A DNA stretch of 64,000 bases from Mesobacillus subterraneus (GTDB taxonomy: Bacteria > Bacillota > Bacilli > Bacillales > Cytobacillaceae), in the NCBI RefSeq assembly GCF_003937825.1, contig NZ_RSFW01000014.1:248001-312000 (forward strand), read 5' to 3'. Made by a program: the position numbers and the translations under genes. Under the pieces are notes generated by a model that worked only from the letters and a program-made list of their open reading frames with translations, ran no database searches and had not been told where the DNA came from. Shown here piece after piece: positions 43,657 to 54,225 of this stretch. Within the stretch, counting starts at the first letter, position 1, and each line of letters starts with the position of its first letter.

Positions 43657-44439
43657 TCATTTTATCTCGAGGTTATAGTATTTCTTCGCCAGAACCTTGA
43701 ATTGTTCTGAATCAATATCTTCTTTGAACATCTCGCCATCCTTCCACTGGGTGAAACTTGTTTCCGTCAGCACCATGCTTCCGTCAGCTGTCACTCTCGT
43801 CATCAAAGGCTTTTTATTGAAAGGGGACTGTGGATGATCCGTGATGACCTTTTTCATTTCTGTCAGCTCCTGCACCTCTACAGATTCCCTGGAATCGAAC
43901 GCATATCCAACTCTCCAGTCAGCATCCTTTCCCTTCAGCTTCATCTCCAGCAGGTAATCTCCGAATTCACTGTCTTGTTTTTTCACACGGAAAGATCCGG
44001 ATGGAGTTTGTATTTCACTTCCATCCATCGGTACTGGCCTCAACGGCAAATTCCCGCCGAATCCGGTATCAACCAGATACCTTTTGACTCCTTCATTCAT
44101 TAAAATTGCTGCGTGGGTCCTGCCCGTCGGACTAAAGCCCTTTAAATCGGGAACATACACCGAACCGCGTACCAGCTGGACTTCAAGCTGGTTCTCCTTT
44201 AAAAACAAATACAGGATGCCGTTCAGGTCATAGCAGAGGCCGCCTTCTCCTCTTTGAATGATTTTTTCGAACAAATAATCATCACTTAAATCATCGATGT
44301 CACCAGAAAGGGGACATAAGTTTTCAAATGGTAAAGAGGACGCAGTCTTCTCAAGAAGGTCATCAAGGTTCTTAAGAGTAATCGGGGTATCTATAGGAAA
44401 GTTTATTCGCTCACGGAACTTACGGTTTAAATCATTCAT
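43657..44439 (-). CDS. Arylamine N-acetyltransferase
   Basis: A 260-residue NAT family enzyme with the cysteine-protease-like triad Cys69 (GEGGLCYDLNG), His109 (GRTHAAI) and Asp124 (LVDTGFGG). It acetylates arylamines and hydrazines from acetyl-CoA. GAGAGG precedes the ATG. It is divergent from the amylopullulanase gene. Confidence 0.95.
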   Translation of the reverse strand: MNDLNRKFRERINFPIDTPITLKNLDDLLEKTASSLPFENLCPLSGDIDDLSDDYLFEKIIQRGEGGLCYDLNGILYLFLKENQLEVQLVRGSVYVPDLKGFSPTGRTHAAILMNEGVKRYLVDTGFGGNLPLRPVPMDGSEIQTPSGSFRVKKQDSEFGDYLLEMKLKGKDADWRVGYAFDSRESVEVQELTEMKKVITDHPQSPFNKKPLMTRVTADGSMVLTETSFTQWKDGEMFKEDIDSEQFKVLAKKYYNLEIK

Positions 44440-44744
44440 GATTCAATTCCTCTCTTTTTTTTTCTATATACATAAGAATACAAGAAAGGTATGTGCTGTT
44501 CCTAATCTGGAGCGCAAATTTCTTTATAGGTCATTAGAATTATTTTTCATCGTAATTCAGACAACTTTCGACCTGAACCGCATCTAGGTCTGGATCAAAT
44601 TCTGAAAGTTTTGTGAAAATTAATAGAATTTGATTCTCACCTTCTCGTTTTATGTAGGAATTTGGCACTATTTACATAGATTCGTACCTTCTCCCTTCCA
44701 TTGCTGGTTATGTCATTGTGTTGTAAAATTAAAAGGAAAGTTTA

Positions 44745-44760
44745 TTGCAAGCGCTTGCAT
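44745..44760 (+). promoter_or_regulatory. cre box 1 upstream of amylopullulanase
   Basis: TTGCAAGCGCTTGCAT matches the CcpA consensus WTGNAANCGNWNNCAW at all positions and is internally palindromic. It lies about 130 bases upstream of the start codon. The rest of 44440-44744 is AT-rich with no gene. Confidence 0.88.
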
Positions 44761-44791
44761 AATCTGCGCCCTTAAATTTTTTTATCTGATT

Positions 44792-44807
44792 GTGCAAACG
44801 GTTTCAC
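44792..44807 (+). promoter_or_regulatory. cre box 2 upstream of amylopullulanase
   Basis: The core TGCAAACGGTTTCA fits the 14-base consensus TGNAANCGNWNNCA. It lies about 47 bases after cre box 1. Both could also be operators of a LacI-family maltose regulator. Confidence 0.8.
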
Positions 44808-44887
44808 TTAGAATTCATTGTAAAAGAAAGGAGGACTTCTTCTACTATTCTTGCAAGATTAATTTATCTAGGGAGGAAAAGATTCGC

Positions 44888-47800
44888 ATGAGAAAGAGCA
44901 CAAAACGCAGCTTTTCTATTTTCATGACAGCGATCATGATCCTGAGCTTATGGCTTCCTTTTATTCCTGCTCAGCAGGCAAATGCGGAAGGAAGTACTGT
45001 AACGTCTGAGACAAACGATCGCAAAGTTCGCTTTACCTACATTCGCGAAGACCAGAACTTTGGCGAATGGAACATTTGGACCTGGAATACCGGCGTCCAG
45101 GATGGACAGGTAGATTTTACAACTAGGGTAGGCAAAAAAGCGGTAGTGGATATTCCAGTTGGCCAGGATACGGCACAAATGGGATTCGTCCTTCGCAGCA
45201 CATACAATTGGGATACTGCCCAAAAAGAATTTGGAGACCGTTTTATCAGAGTAAGCAAAAACGACTCCATCACAAAAGCCTTCATCACGAGTGGTGTTGA
45301 ACAAATCCGCATCGTTCCTGATGGATCAGCTCCAGTGATTGAGAATGGAAACGCTACTTTCTATTATCGTGATCGTGCGCTTTTCGCAAATGATGCAATG
45401 AACACCATTGAAAAAGTAGAATTGAAGTTCAATAACGAAACAATCGAAATGACCTATGAGCCTGAGAATGAGAGATTCATAACTTCTTATGAAAACATTC
45501 CAAATGGCACAAATGAATATACGTACCTCGTCACGAAAAATGGCGAAACAAAAGAAGTAACAGATCCATACAACACCGTTGATGGAAAGTCGACGATTTC
45601 TTACTCCAGCGCTGAATTAACTGTTTCGAGTTCTGTTCAGCCAGAGGAGATTGACTACAACCAAAATGCGGTGCTGAAGGTTGATGTAGATGGCCTGACA
45701 GATGGAATTGAAGTCAGGAAGATCACGGCTGACGTTTCCGCACTTGGCGGATCGAAGGCTCTTGAAGTCGACCCTACGTTAGGCAAAATCACGATTGCGG
45801 TCGATGACAATGTAACGGCAGGCACAAAAACGATTCCGTTAACCGTAACGGATTCATTTGGCAATAAGCACAGTGGCACAGCCAATGTCTCTGTTAAAAC
45901 AAGACAATCTGTTGGTGAGAATGACTTCGACTGGGATGAGTCAATTATCTATTTCATGCTGACAGACCGTTTCTTTGATGGAGATGCCTCCAATAATGAT
46001 CCTTATAACCTGAACTATGATACAACTGACCGCGGCACGTATCAGGGCGGTGATTTTAAAGGAATCACCGAAAAGCTGGATTACCTGGACGACCTTGGTG
46101 TTAACACCATCTGGATCAGCCCTGTTGTGGAGAACATCAAATACGATGTTCGTTTTGATAATAAAGAAGGCCACTCTTATTATGCTTACCACGGCTACTG
46201 GGCAAGCAATTTTGAAAGCCTGAACCCTCACTTTGGAACCATGGAAGACTTCCATCAACTGATTGACGCTGCCCATGAACGCGGCATCAAAATCATGGTG
46301 GACGTCGTATTGAACCATACTGGGTACGGTCTGAAAGAAATCAATGCGATGGAAAATCCGCCAGCAGGTTATCCAACTGATGCGGAACGCAGCAAGTTCA
46401 GCAGCCTGCTTCGCCAGGGAAATGTCGGAGGTGACGAAGTAGTTGGCGAATTAGCCGGACTTCCTGACCTCAAGACAGAAGATCCTGCAGTCCGCAATGC
46501 GATCATCAAATGGCAGACTGACTGGATTGAAAAAGCGAAAACTGCAAAAGGCAACACAATCGATTACTTCCGTGTGGATACAGTGAAGCACGTTGAAGAT
46601 GCAACATGGATGGCGTTCAAGAATGCGATCACGGATAAAATGCCTGAACACAAGATGATTGGTGAAACGTGGGGAGCGAATGTCAATAACGACTACGGCT
46701 ACCTTGAAGCAGGCATGATGGACTCCCTGCTTGATTTTGACTTTAAAAATATCGCCCATGATTTCGTCAACGGCAACCTGAAGGCAGCAAATGATGCCCT
46801 GATTGCCCGCAATGGCAAAATCGACAACACTGCTACTCTTGGCCAGTTCCTTGGCAGCCATGATGAAGATGGATTCCTGCATAATGCCGGAAATGACAAG
46901 GGCAAGCTGAAGGTCGCTGCTTCCCTGCAGGCAACAGCCAAAGGACAGCCGGTCATTTATTATGGTGAAGAACTTGGCCAAAGCGGAGCGAATAACTATC
47001 CGCAATACGACAACCGTTACGATTTAGCCTGGGATAAGGTTGAAGGCAATGATGTTCTGGACCACTATAAAAAGATCCTGAATTTCAGGGCTGACCATTC
47101 TGAGGTTTTTGCAAAAGGTGATCGCACGACAATCGGTGGTTCCAATGGCGACAAGTTCATGATGTTTGCACGCAAGCATGGAAATGACGCTGCCTATGTC
47201 GGGTTAAACGTTGCTGACGCAGCAAAGCAAGTGAAGCTGACTGTCAACGCTGGGGCGGTTGTTACAGACCATTATTCAGGTCAAACCTACACAGCAACAG
47301 AAGCTGGCGAAGTCACTCTGGCCATTCCGTCAAAGGCGGATGGCGGTACAGTTTTACTGACAGTTGAAAACGGCACAATTACAGCCGCAGCAGCTGGTTC
47401 TGGCAACGGCAATGTGGATCCGATTCCGGAAAATCATATCCGTATCCACTACAAGCGTGCTGACAACAACTACAATAACTATGGTGCATGGCTGTGGAAC
47501 GATGTTAAGTCCCCTTCTGCCAACTGGCCAACAGGCGCTACAATGTTTGAAAAGACCGACAGCTATGGCGCTTATATTGATGTTGAGCTTAGAGAAGGCG
47601 CGAAAAACATCGGATTCCTCGTTATGGATGTAACGAAAGGCGATGCTGGCAAAGACGGCGGTGACAAAGGCTTTACCATCACTTCACCAGAAATGAATGA
47701 AATTTTCATCAAGCAGGGCGATGACAAGGTGTACACCTATGAACCAGTCGACCTTCCTGCCAACACAGTCCGCGTCCATTATGTACGTGACAACGCTGAC

Positions 47801-50425
47801 TATGAGAACTGGGGTCTTTGGAACTGGGGCGATGTTGCATCCCCTTCTGATGGCTGGCCGACAGGTGCTGCATCCTTCTCGGGTACAGACCGTTACGGAG
47901 CGTATGTTGATATCAAGCTAAATGAAAACGCGAAGTCCATGGGAATGATCACACTCAATAAGACCAACGGAGATAAAGACGGCGGAGATAAATCGTTCAA
48001 TCTGCTTGATAAGTACAATCATGTATGGGTCCGTCAGGGCGATGACAATGTTTATGTCTCTCCTTATTGGGAGCAGGCAACAGGCCTGACATCTGCGGAA
48101 ATCATTTCCGAGGATACGATTTTACTGAGCTTTACGATGACAGACGGGTTAACAGCTGAAGACTTAAAGTCGAAACTGGAAATTAAAGACGCAGACGGTA
48201 CAACGGTTAACATTGATAGTGTAAAAATTGCAGGAAGCAAAAAAGTCGAAGTCAAAGCTCAATTTGATTTAGAAAAGCTTCCATTATCCATCACGTATTC
48301 AGGCAGAACGGTTTCTGCTTCATCCGGCTGGAGAATGCTCGATGAAATGTTTGGTTACGATGGCGATGACCTTGGTGCCACTTATAAAAACGGAGCTGTT
48401 ACATTGAAGCTTTGGGCGCCAAAAGCGAGCAAAGTAGTCGCAAACTTCTTCAACAAAGACAATGCAGCAGAGCAAATTGGCAGCATTGAACTGACAAAAG
48501 GTGAAAAAGGTGTCTGGTCTGCAGAGATAGCACCTGGCGACCTGGACATAGCCGATCTTAAGGGTTATTTTTACCAGTATGAAGTAACGAATGACGGAAT
48601 CACGAACAAAGTCTTGGACCCTTATGCTAAATCGATGGCAGCCTTCACGGTCAACACAGAAGGCAAACCAGGTCCTGACGGTGACACGGTTGGAAAAGCA
48701 GCGATCGTGGATCTGAGTAAGACGAATCCTGAAGATTTCGATCACGCAAAAATCAAAGGCTATGAAAAACGTGAAGACGCAGTAATCTATGAGGTTCACG
48801 TACGTGACTTCACGTCAGATCCTTCTATCGAAGGCGATCTGAACGCAAGATGGGGCTCTTACAAGGCCTTCATCGACAAGCTGGATTACATTAAGTCTCT
48901 TGGCGTTACTCACGTTCAATTGCTGCCGGTAATGGCCTGGTATTACGGCGACGAAACGAAGATGGGCCAGAGAGAGCTTGATTACTCCGCTGGCGGCAAC
49001 GAGTACAACTGGGGCTATGACCCGCACAGCTACTTCTCGCCAGACGGCGCATATTCACTGGATCCATCAAATCCGGAAGAGCGCGTGAAAGAACTGAAGG
49101 AAATGATCGATGCGATCCATGATGCTGGAATGGGTGTCGTCCTTGACGTCGTTTACACTCACATGGCAAAAGCCAGCCAGCTGAATGACATCGTTCCTAA
49201 CTATTATGCGTTCCAGGACGCTCAGGGCAACTTCCTTGGCGGCTTCGGAAACAACCTGGCAACAAGCCACAAAATGGCTGAAAAGCTGATGGTAGATTCA
49301 GTGAAATACTGGTTCGAAGAATACAAGATTGATGGCATGCGCTTTGATATGATGGGTGATGCTACCTATCCTTCCATCCAGAATGCCTATGATGCAGCAG
49401 CTGAAGTGAACCCTGATGCATTGTTCATCGGCGAAGGCTGGAGAACATTCGCTGGCCACATTGCTGAGCCAGAGCTTGCGGGCATGGGCGCAGACCAGGA
49501 TTGGATGAACAAGACAGACGATGTTGGCGTATTCTCTGATGAGATCCGCAACGAATTGAAGTCAGGCTTCGGTTCTGAAGGTGAGCCACGCTTCATCACT
49601 GGCGGAGCTAGAAGCGTCCAGACGATTTTCAACAACATCAAAGGCCAGCCGTCCAACACGGCACATGACGACCCGGGCGATATGGTTCAATACATCGAGG
49701 CACATGATAATATGACGCTTTATGATGTCATTGCCCAATCAATCAAAAAAGACCCGGCAATCCCTGAAAATAATCTTGAAATCCACAAGCGCATCCGCGT
49801 CGGAAACTCGCTTATTTTAACATCACAGGGAACAGCCTTCCTGCACGCAGGACAGGAATACGGCAGAACAAAGCAATGGAAAGCCGATGGAGTACCAGAG
49901 CAGAAATACCACGAACTGAAGGATGAGCAAGGAAAATCATTCGGATACTTCATCCACGACTCATATGATTCATCCGATGCCATCAACATGTTCGACTGGG
50001 AAAAAGCAACCAACAAAAAGAAATACTCCATCAACACGACAACCAGTGCCTATACTAAAGGCTTGATTGAACTGAGAAAATCAACGAATGCCTTCCGCTT
50101 AGGCGAAAAAGACCTGGTGGACAAGAATGTGAGTTTGCTTAAGCTTCCTGAAATCAAGGATACCGATTTGGTCATTGCGTACGAAAATGTATCAACTGAC
50201 AATACAGGCACCTACTATGTATTCGTGAACGCTGATACAAAGTCACGTACGTTGACATTAGGCGACCTTGACTTCTCCAAAGCGAAGGTCCTTGTCGACA
50301 ACGACGAAGCCGGCAAAACACCAGTTTCCAAGCCATCTGGCTTCAAGCTGGCAAAAGACAAACTGACGCTTGACCCACTGACAACAGTGGTCATCAAGGT
50401 CGACAATAAAGGCAAGAAGAAATAA
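44888..50425 (+). CDS. Bifunctional amylopullulanase (two GH13 domains)
   Basis: A 1845-residue secreted enzyme. Start ATG 44888 with GGGAGG upstream; the frame before it is leader DNA holding two cre boxes. Signal peptide about 1-33 (ANA). Order: CBM41 (about 48-150); linker Ig-like domains; alpha-amylase GH13 (about 346-830) with DVVLNHTG, FRVDTVKH, GETW and FLGSHDED; two CBM41 copies (about 850-952 and 959-1060); a pullulanase N-terminal domain; CBM48 (about 1165-1250); pullulanase type I GH13 with YNWGYDP, DVVYTH, DGMRFDMMGD, GEGW and EAHDN; C-terminal beta domain. It cuts alpha-1,4 and alpha-1,6 bonds of starch and pullulan, as in the alkaline amylopullulanase of Bacillus sp. KSM-1378, which has the same order. 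No cell-wall anchor is seen. Confidence 0.95.
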   Translation: MRKSTKRSFSIFMTAIMILSLWLPFIPAQQANAEGSTVTSETNDRKVRFTYIREDQNFGEWNIWTWNTGVQDGQVDFTTRVGKKAVVDIPVGQDTAQMGFVLRSTYNWDTAQKEFGDRFIRVSKNDSITKAFITSGVEQIRIVPDGSAPVIENGNATFYYRDRALFANDAMNTIEKVELKFNNETIEMTYEPENERFITSYENIPNGTNEYTYLVTKNGETKEVTDPYNTVDGKSTISYSSAELTVSSSVQPEEIDYNQNAVLKVDVDGLTDGIEVRKITADVSALGGSKALEVDPTLGKITIAVDDNVTAGTKTIPLTVTDSFGNKHSGTANVSVKTRQSVGENDFDWDESIIYFMLTDRFFDGDASNNDPYNLNYDTTDRGTYQGGDFKGITEKLDYLDDLGVNTIWISPVVENIKYDVRFDNKEGHSYYAYHGYWASNFESLNPHFGTMEDFHQLIDAAHERGIKIMVDVVLNHTGYGLKEINAMENPPAGYPTDAERSKFSSLLRQGNVGGDEVVGELAGLPDLKTEDPAVRNAIIKWQTDWIEKAKTAKGNTIDYFRVDTVKHVEDATWMAFKNAITDKMPEHKMIGETWGANVNNDYGYLEAGMMDSLLDFDFKNIAHDFVNGNLKAANDALIARNGKIDNTATLGQFLGSHDEDGFLHNAGNDKGKLKVAASLQATAKGQPVIYYGEELGQSGANNYPQYDNRYDLAWDKVEGNDVLDHYKKILNFRADHSEVFAKGDRTTIGGSNGDKFMMFARKHGNDAAYVGLNVADAAKQVKLTVNAGAVVTDHYSGQTYTATEAGEVTLAIPSKADGGTVLLTVENGTITAAAAGSGNGNVDPIPENHIRIHYKRADNNYNNYGAWLWNDVKSPSANWPTGATMFEKTDSYGAYIDVELREGAKNIGFLVMDVTKGDAGKDGGDKGFTITSPEMNEIFIKQGDDKVYTYEPVDLPANTVRVHYVRDNADYENWGLWNWGDVASPSDGWPTGAASFSGTDRYGAYVDIKLNENAKSMGMITLNKTNGDKDGGDKSFNLLDKYNHVWVRQGDDNVYVSPYWEQATGLTSAEIISEDTILLSFTMTDGLTAEDLKSKLEIKDADGTTVNIDSVKIAGSKKVEVKAQFDLEKLPLSITYSGRTVSASSGWRMLDEMFGYDGDDLGATYKNGAVTLKLWAPKASKVVANFFNKDNAAEQIGSIELTKGEKGVWSAEIAPGDLDIADLKGYFYQYEVTNDGITNKVLDPYAKSMAAFTVNTEGKPGPDGDTVGKAAIVDLSKTNPEDFDHAKIKGYEKREDAVIYEVHVRDFTSDPSIEGDLNARWGSYKAFIDKLDYIKSLGVTHVQLLPVMAWYYGDETKMGQRELDYSAGGNEYNWGYDPHSYFSPDGAYSLDPSNPEERVKELKEMIDAIHDAGMGVVLDVVYTHMAKASQLNDIVPNYYAFQDAQGNFLGGFGNNLATSHKMAEKLMVDSVKYWFEEYKIDGMRFDMMGDATYPSIQNAYDAAAEVNPDALFIGEGWRTFAGHIAEPELAGMGADQDWMNKTDDVGVFSDEIRNELKSGFGSEGEPRFITGGARSVQTIFNNIKGQPSNTAHDDPGDMVQYIEAHDNMTLYDVIAQSIKKDPAIPENNLEIHKRIRVGNSLILTSQGTAFLHAGQEYGRTKQWKADGVPEQKYHELKDEQGKSFGYFIHDSYDSSDAINMFDWEKATNKKKYSINTTTSAYTKGLIELRKSTNAFRLGEKDLVDKNVSLLKLPEIKDTDLVIAYENVSTDNTGTYYVFVNADTKSRTLTLGDLDFSKAKVLVDNDEAGKTPVSKPSGFKLAKDKLTLDPLTTVVIKVDNKGKKK

Positions 50426-50433
50426 GAAGTAGG

Positions 50434-50470
50434 CAGGCATCGTCCAAATGTGGATGATGCCTGTTTTTTG
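50434..50470 (+). terminator. Terminator of the amylopullulanase gene
   Basis: CAGGCATC/GATGCCTG stem with inner CC/GG pairs, then TTTTTT. Confidence 0.9.
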
Positions 50471-50555
50471 CAAAATAAACCATCCTGCCATATGGGTTTA
50501 CTAGATGAATTCTCAAGGGTATGATTAACTTATCACGATCTATTAAGGAGATGCG

Positions 50556-51350
50556 ATGCTAGATTACAGATTATATAAAGGACGCGGTTCCGAATACATT
50601 GTCTTGCTGCACGGAATCGGCGGAAACTCCAACATCTTTTACAAGCAGCTGAAGCCTTTTCTTAAAAAGTATAATATCCTGGCGATCAATTTACCTGGCC
50701 ATGGAACCTCGCCAGATATTGATTCATATAAAGATCGATTCACCTTTGACATGGTTGTCAGTGAGATTGTTAAAACGCTGGACCATCTTTCGATTCGGAA
50801 GGCGCATTTCGTCGGCATCTCACTCGGAACGATCATCGTCCATCACCTGCTTCAAAGAGAACCCGGACGCGTGCGGTCGGCGGTTCTCGGCGGTGCGATT
50901 ACCAGATTGAACTTTTTTGGAAAATCTCTGATTAAATTAGCATGGCTCATCAAGGACTTTCTCCCGTTCATATGGCTGTATCGCATATTAGCGTTAATCC
51001 TGATGCCGAAAAACAACCATAAAGACTCACGGCGTTTTTTCATCCAGGAAGCTTATAAGATGAAACGGGCCAATTTCCTCGCCTGGTACCCGCTTGCCGG
51101 GGATGTGGAGGCCACTTACAGCCAGGTCCAGGAACAAAGCCAGGATGTCCCAAAGCTTTATATCTCCGGGGCCGAGGACCATATGTTTGTCCGGGAGCTC
51201 GAGGAAGACCTGACTGGCGATGAAAGTTCAGAATTAGTGATCCTCGCTCAATGCGGCCACGTCTGCAATATCGAAAAAGCCGATGAATTCAACGAGCTTT
51301 CCCTCGATTTTATGGACACATACAAAACGAAAAAAGCGAATATCAGTTAA
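50556..51350 (+). CDS. Alpha/beta hydrolase
   Basis: A 264-residue alpha/beta-hydrolase fold protein. Oxyanion region LLHGIGGN (about 17-24), nucleophile Ser in the elbow GISLG (about 88-92), acid Asp in SGAEDHMF and His in QCGHVCN (about 232-238). A cap of hydrophobic helices (115-150) suggests a lipidic substrate. TAAGGAG precedes the ATG. Confidence 0.9.
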   Translation: MLDYRLYKGRGSEYIVLLHGIGGNSNIFYKQLKPFLKKYNILAINLPGHGTSPDIDSYKDRFTFDMVVSEIVKTLDHLSIRKAHFVGISLGTIIVHHLLQREPGRVRSAVLGGAITRLNFFGKSLIKLAWLIKDFLPFIWLYRILALILMPKNNHKDSRRFFIQEAYKMKRANFLAWYPLAGDVEATYSQVQEQSQDVPKLYISGAEDHMFVRELEEDLTGDESSELVILAQCGHVCNIEKADEFNELSLDFMDTYKTKKANIS

Positions 51351-51355
51351 ATGGT

Positions 51356-51394
51356 AAAAAGGGGAGTACGCCATGATGGCTTACTCCCCTTTTC
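51356..51394. terminator. Bidirectional terminator
   Basis: AAAAGGGGAGTA/TACTCCCCTTTT with an inner GCCAT/ATGGC stem. Confidence 0.88.
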
Positions 51395-51404
51395 ATTCCT
51401 GGTT

Positions 51405-51602
51405 TTAATAATAGTAATACGGATATCTTGGCGGCGGGCAGCACGGATATGGCGGGTAAAATCCTCCATAGTAAGGGCGCGGATAAAACAAAGCCCCACC
51501 TAATAATCCCCCAGCCAATCCACCTAAAAACGGCAATCCAAAACCCCAGCCAAATCTCTGATCCTGTGAATGATATGAATATGGATGTCTATATGCATGC
51601 AT
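51405..51602 (-). CDS. Small Gly/Tyr/Pro-rich surface or spore-coat-like protein
   Basis: A 65-residue protein: a polar start with His/Tyr/Ser, a central glycine-rich hydrophobic stretch (FGLPFLGGLAGGLLGGALFY), then a tail of Tyr-Pro and Cys-Cys-Pro runs ending in four Tyr. Such proteins recur in Bacillus and are often coat- or envelope-associated. GGGAGG precedes ATG 51602. Confidence 0.75.
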   Translation of the reverse strand: MHAYRHPYSYHSQDQRFGWGFGLPFLGGLAGGLLGGALFYPRPYYGGFYPPYPCCPPPRYPYYYY

Positions 51603-51689
51603 ACGGCTAACCTCCCTCTTTGTATTCCCTATTTTTATATGCATCTGTCACGGGTTTGGCTTGGGCGAATGCACATGGGATCAGGAATT

Positions 51690-52080
51690 CTCGGTGGGAG
51701 ATGGTACAGGATATTGGGGACCTGGTTTGAGATTGTCTCTAGAAAATGGGCGCTAATAAGAGCTATTGGTCACCTGGTTTCGGCTTCTCTTCTAAAATTG
51801 GGCACCAATCGGGGCTATTGGTGACCTGCATTCGGCATCTCTCTTAAAATTGGTCACCCATCAACGCTATGGGTGACCTGGTTTTGGTTTCTCTTTTAAA
51901 ATTGGGCGCCAATCGGGGCTATTGGTGACCTGGTTTCGGTTTCTCTCGTAAAATTGGGTACTAATCAACGCTATGGGTGACCTGGTTTCGGTTTCTCTCT
52001 TAAAATTGGGCACTAATCAACGCTATGGGTGACCTGGTTTCGGCTTCTTATCACGAAAACGGGCGCCAATGAGGGCTTGC
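51690..52080. repeat. Intergenic array A7: 52-bp units, phrase 'GGTGACCTGG'
   Basis: Equivalent bases recur at 51751, 51803, 51855, 51907, 51959 and 52011 (exactly 52) and 52064, with a decayed unit before. Each unit reads GGGCACCAATC, GGGGCT or AACGCT, ATTGGTGACCTGGTTTCGG, then TCTCTCTTAAA. Same phrase family as array A4. In one unit CACCCAT faces ATGGGTG, a paired change, but other units mismatch. 51603-51689 shows nothing. Confidence 0.93.
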
Positions 52081-52104
52081 CACTTATAAATGGGTACCAA
52101 CAAA

Positions 52105-52240
52105 CTCTCGCAAAATAGGATATTCCTTAAAATTTGATTATTTTCCTGAAACTAATAGATATATTCCTTAAATTTAAAATATATTCCTGAAAAACCAAAA
52201 GATATTCCTTAATTTCCGAATATATTCCTAAATAGCCCTT
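52105..52240. repeat. Intergenic array A8: phrase 'TATATTCCTTAAA', 20.4-bp period
   Basis: TTCC begins at 52123, 52143, 52164, 52184, 52205 and 52225, steps of 20, 21, 20, 21, 20, the same rhythm as array A5. It follows array A7 directly. Confidence 0.93.
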
Positions 52241-52296
52241 TCCAGGTGATAAAATTGCCCACTAAAGTCGCTCCCGGATCCTCTCCGTCAAAAAAA

Positions 52297-52330
52297 GAAG
52301 CATGAGTGCCATTCTCGGCCCCCATGCTTC
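52297..52330 (-). terminator. Terminator of the chemoreceptor gene
   Basis: GAAGCATG/CATGCTTC stem with an 18-base loop; on the minus strand TTTTTTT follows. Confidence 0.82.
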
Positions 52331-52338
52331 GCAAACTA

Positions 52339-54078
52339 TTAAACTCTGAACTTCGCAACCATCTCTCTCAAATTCTCTGCCATGCTCGCAAGGGATGATG
52401 AGGAGGATGCGACTTCTTCCATGGAAGCTAGTTGCTCCTCTGTCGCGGATGCGATTTCGGCTGTGCTGGCGACGGAGCCGCGGGCGATTCTGGTGACCTC
52501 ATCGATGGAGGCGTTCACCTGCATGACGCTCGCTGACATTTCCTCTGAAATCGCGGAAACTTCCTGGATTTCTGCGCTAACGCCCTCGATCGACTTCAAA
52601 ATATCCTCAAAAGTGCGGCCGGTGTCTTCAACCAGTAAAGCACCATCTGAAATCTCAACAGTTCCTTTGTTCATCATTTCAACGACCTGGTGCGTCTCTT
52701 TTTGAATCACTTCAATCAAACCGGAAATCTGGCTGGCTGATTGCCTCGATAGCTCGGCCAGCTTCCTGACCTCATCGGCCACGACAGCAAAGCCTTTGCC
52801 ATGCTCGCCAGCTCTCGCTGCCTCGATCGCCGCATTCAGCGCCAGCAAATTCGTCTGGTCAGCAATCCCCGTTATGACCTCAATGATCTTCCCGATTTCG
52901 GCCGACTTGCGGTCCAAATCCTTGATCACTGCATTTGTCTCGCTTGTTGTATGATTAATCGTCTTCATTTTCTCAATGACTTTTTCTAATGACTCATGGC
53001 CCAGCTGTGCCTGTTTCGTCGTTTCCGCCGCAGACTCTGCAACATTCGACGTCGTTTCAGCCACCCTCTGGATACCCGCGGACATCTCACTTACTGCCTT
53101 TGCGCTTTCTTCGGTGTTCTTGCTCTGAGTCTCAGCTCCACTCGCGACTTCCTGGATCGCTGTGGCCACCTGATTTGTTGCTGAACTCGTCTGGTCGGCA
53201 CTCGCCATCATTTCCTCAGCAGATGCTGCCACCTGTTCTGACGTGCTGCTCACCTTGTAAATCAAATCTCTTAGATTGGTCGTCATTTCATTGAACGAAT
53301 CGGCAAGTTCGCCGATTTCATCTTTGTTCTTCACCTGGACGGCACCAATTGAAAGATTGCCCTTCGCCACTTCTTTTGCCGCCTGTGACACTAATTGGAC
53401 AGGCTTTGAAATCATCCGGCTTATATATAGGGCAATGACGATTCCAGCGACAAACGCAATCGCACTGAGTGCGATGATCACCAAGGCAACGGTGCTCACT
53501 TCACTGGACAGGGCCCGGCTTGTTTTTTGCAGACTGTCTTCCTGGAATTTCAACGCTTCCTTGGCTGCCTCGTTGAGCGTGAAGATGAGCGGATTCGCTT
53601 TTTGTTGCATCAGCAGCGTGACTTTTACAATCTGTTCATCCCTTTTTAAAATAAAGGCTTCCTGAGCGACTTCATAATATTGCTCCTCGGCCGCAATTAA
53701 CTCTTGAACAACCTGTTTATCTTCTGCAGTAGTGGCAATTTTCAAATATGCCTCCGCACTTTCTGCAAAATCATCTGCTCCAGCTTCAAACTCCAATAGA
53801 CTTTCCCCGTCCCCAACAGCCAGGAATTTTTGAAGCGCCAGTTGTTCTCTCATGGTCGCATCCTTCATGGAGACGATCAGATTAAACTTTTTCATGCGGT
53901 CATCAATCGAGGACGAATACTGGCTGTTCATTTTGCTAAATTGAAAGTTAGTAATCACCGCCACTAACGCCAGCAACGCCAATACAGAGAAAAAGCCGGC
54001 AAATAGTTTTTTCCGAACCGTAAACTTCGTATTGAGCTTAACCTGCTTAACCTTGAATCGCTTTTTGATCTTCATCAT
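52339..54078 (-). CDS. Methyl-accepting chemotaxis protein
   Basis: A 579-residue transmembrane chemoreceptor: basic N-terminus, TM1 about 26-46, a four-helix sensor about 47-190, TM2 about 196-218, HAMP about 219-272, and a long signalling coiled coil whose tip is [19 protein letters not shown] (about 402-420). The sensor has the MCP four-helix-bundle look ([20 protein letters not shown]). No CheR/CheB docking pentapeptide at the end. AAGGAG precedes two adjacent ATG codons. Confidence 0.94.
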   Translation of the reverse strand: MMKIKKRFKVKQVKLNTKFTVRKKLFAGFFSVLALLALVAVITNFQFSKMNSQYSSSIDDRMKKFNLIVSMKDATMREQLALQKFLAVGDGESLLEFEAGADDFAESAEAYLKIATTAEDKQVVQELIAAEEQYYEVAQEAFILKRDEQIVKVTLLMQQKANPLIFTLNEAAKEALKFQEDSLQKTSRALSSEVSTVALVIIALSAIAFVAGIVIALYISRMISKPVQLVSQAAKEVAKGNLSIGAVQVKNKDEIGELADSFNEMTTNLRDLIYKVSSTSEQVAASAEEMMASADQTSSATNQVATAIQEVASGAETQSKNTEESAKAVSEMSAGIQRVAETTSNVAESAAETTKQAQLGHESLEKVIEKMKTINHTTSETNAVIKDLDRKSAEIGKIIEVITGIADQTNLLALNAAIEAARAGEHGKGFAVVADEVRKLAELSRQSASQISGLIEVIQKETHQVVEMMNKGTVEISDGALLVEDTGRTFEDILKSIEGVSAEIQEVSAISEEMSASVMQVNASIDEVTRIARGSVASTAEIASATEEQLASMEEVASSSSSLASMAENLREMVAKFRV

Positions 54079-54225
54079 CCGCTCTCCTTAGCAGCGCAAA
54101 TCGCACCGTATTCTATCTACTATGTATTTCGGCTTCCACCCCGTTTTTTTTAGGGCTTTTGACATCCTTTTTAGAATCATGCGAAAATTAATTAACTAGA
54201 ATGATAGAAACGAGGTAAAGGTTAA

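Noticed and set aside
44630-44887. N-terminal extension of the amylopullulanase frame
   Set aside because: It covers both cre boxes and lacks a ribosome binding site; the ATG at 44888 has both a site and a signal peptide after it.
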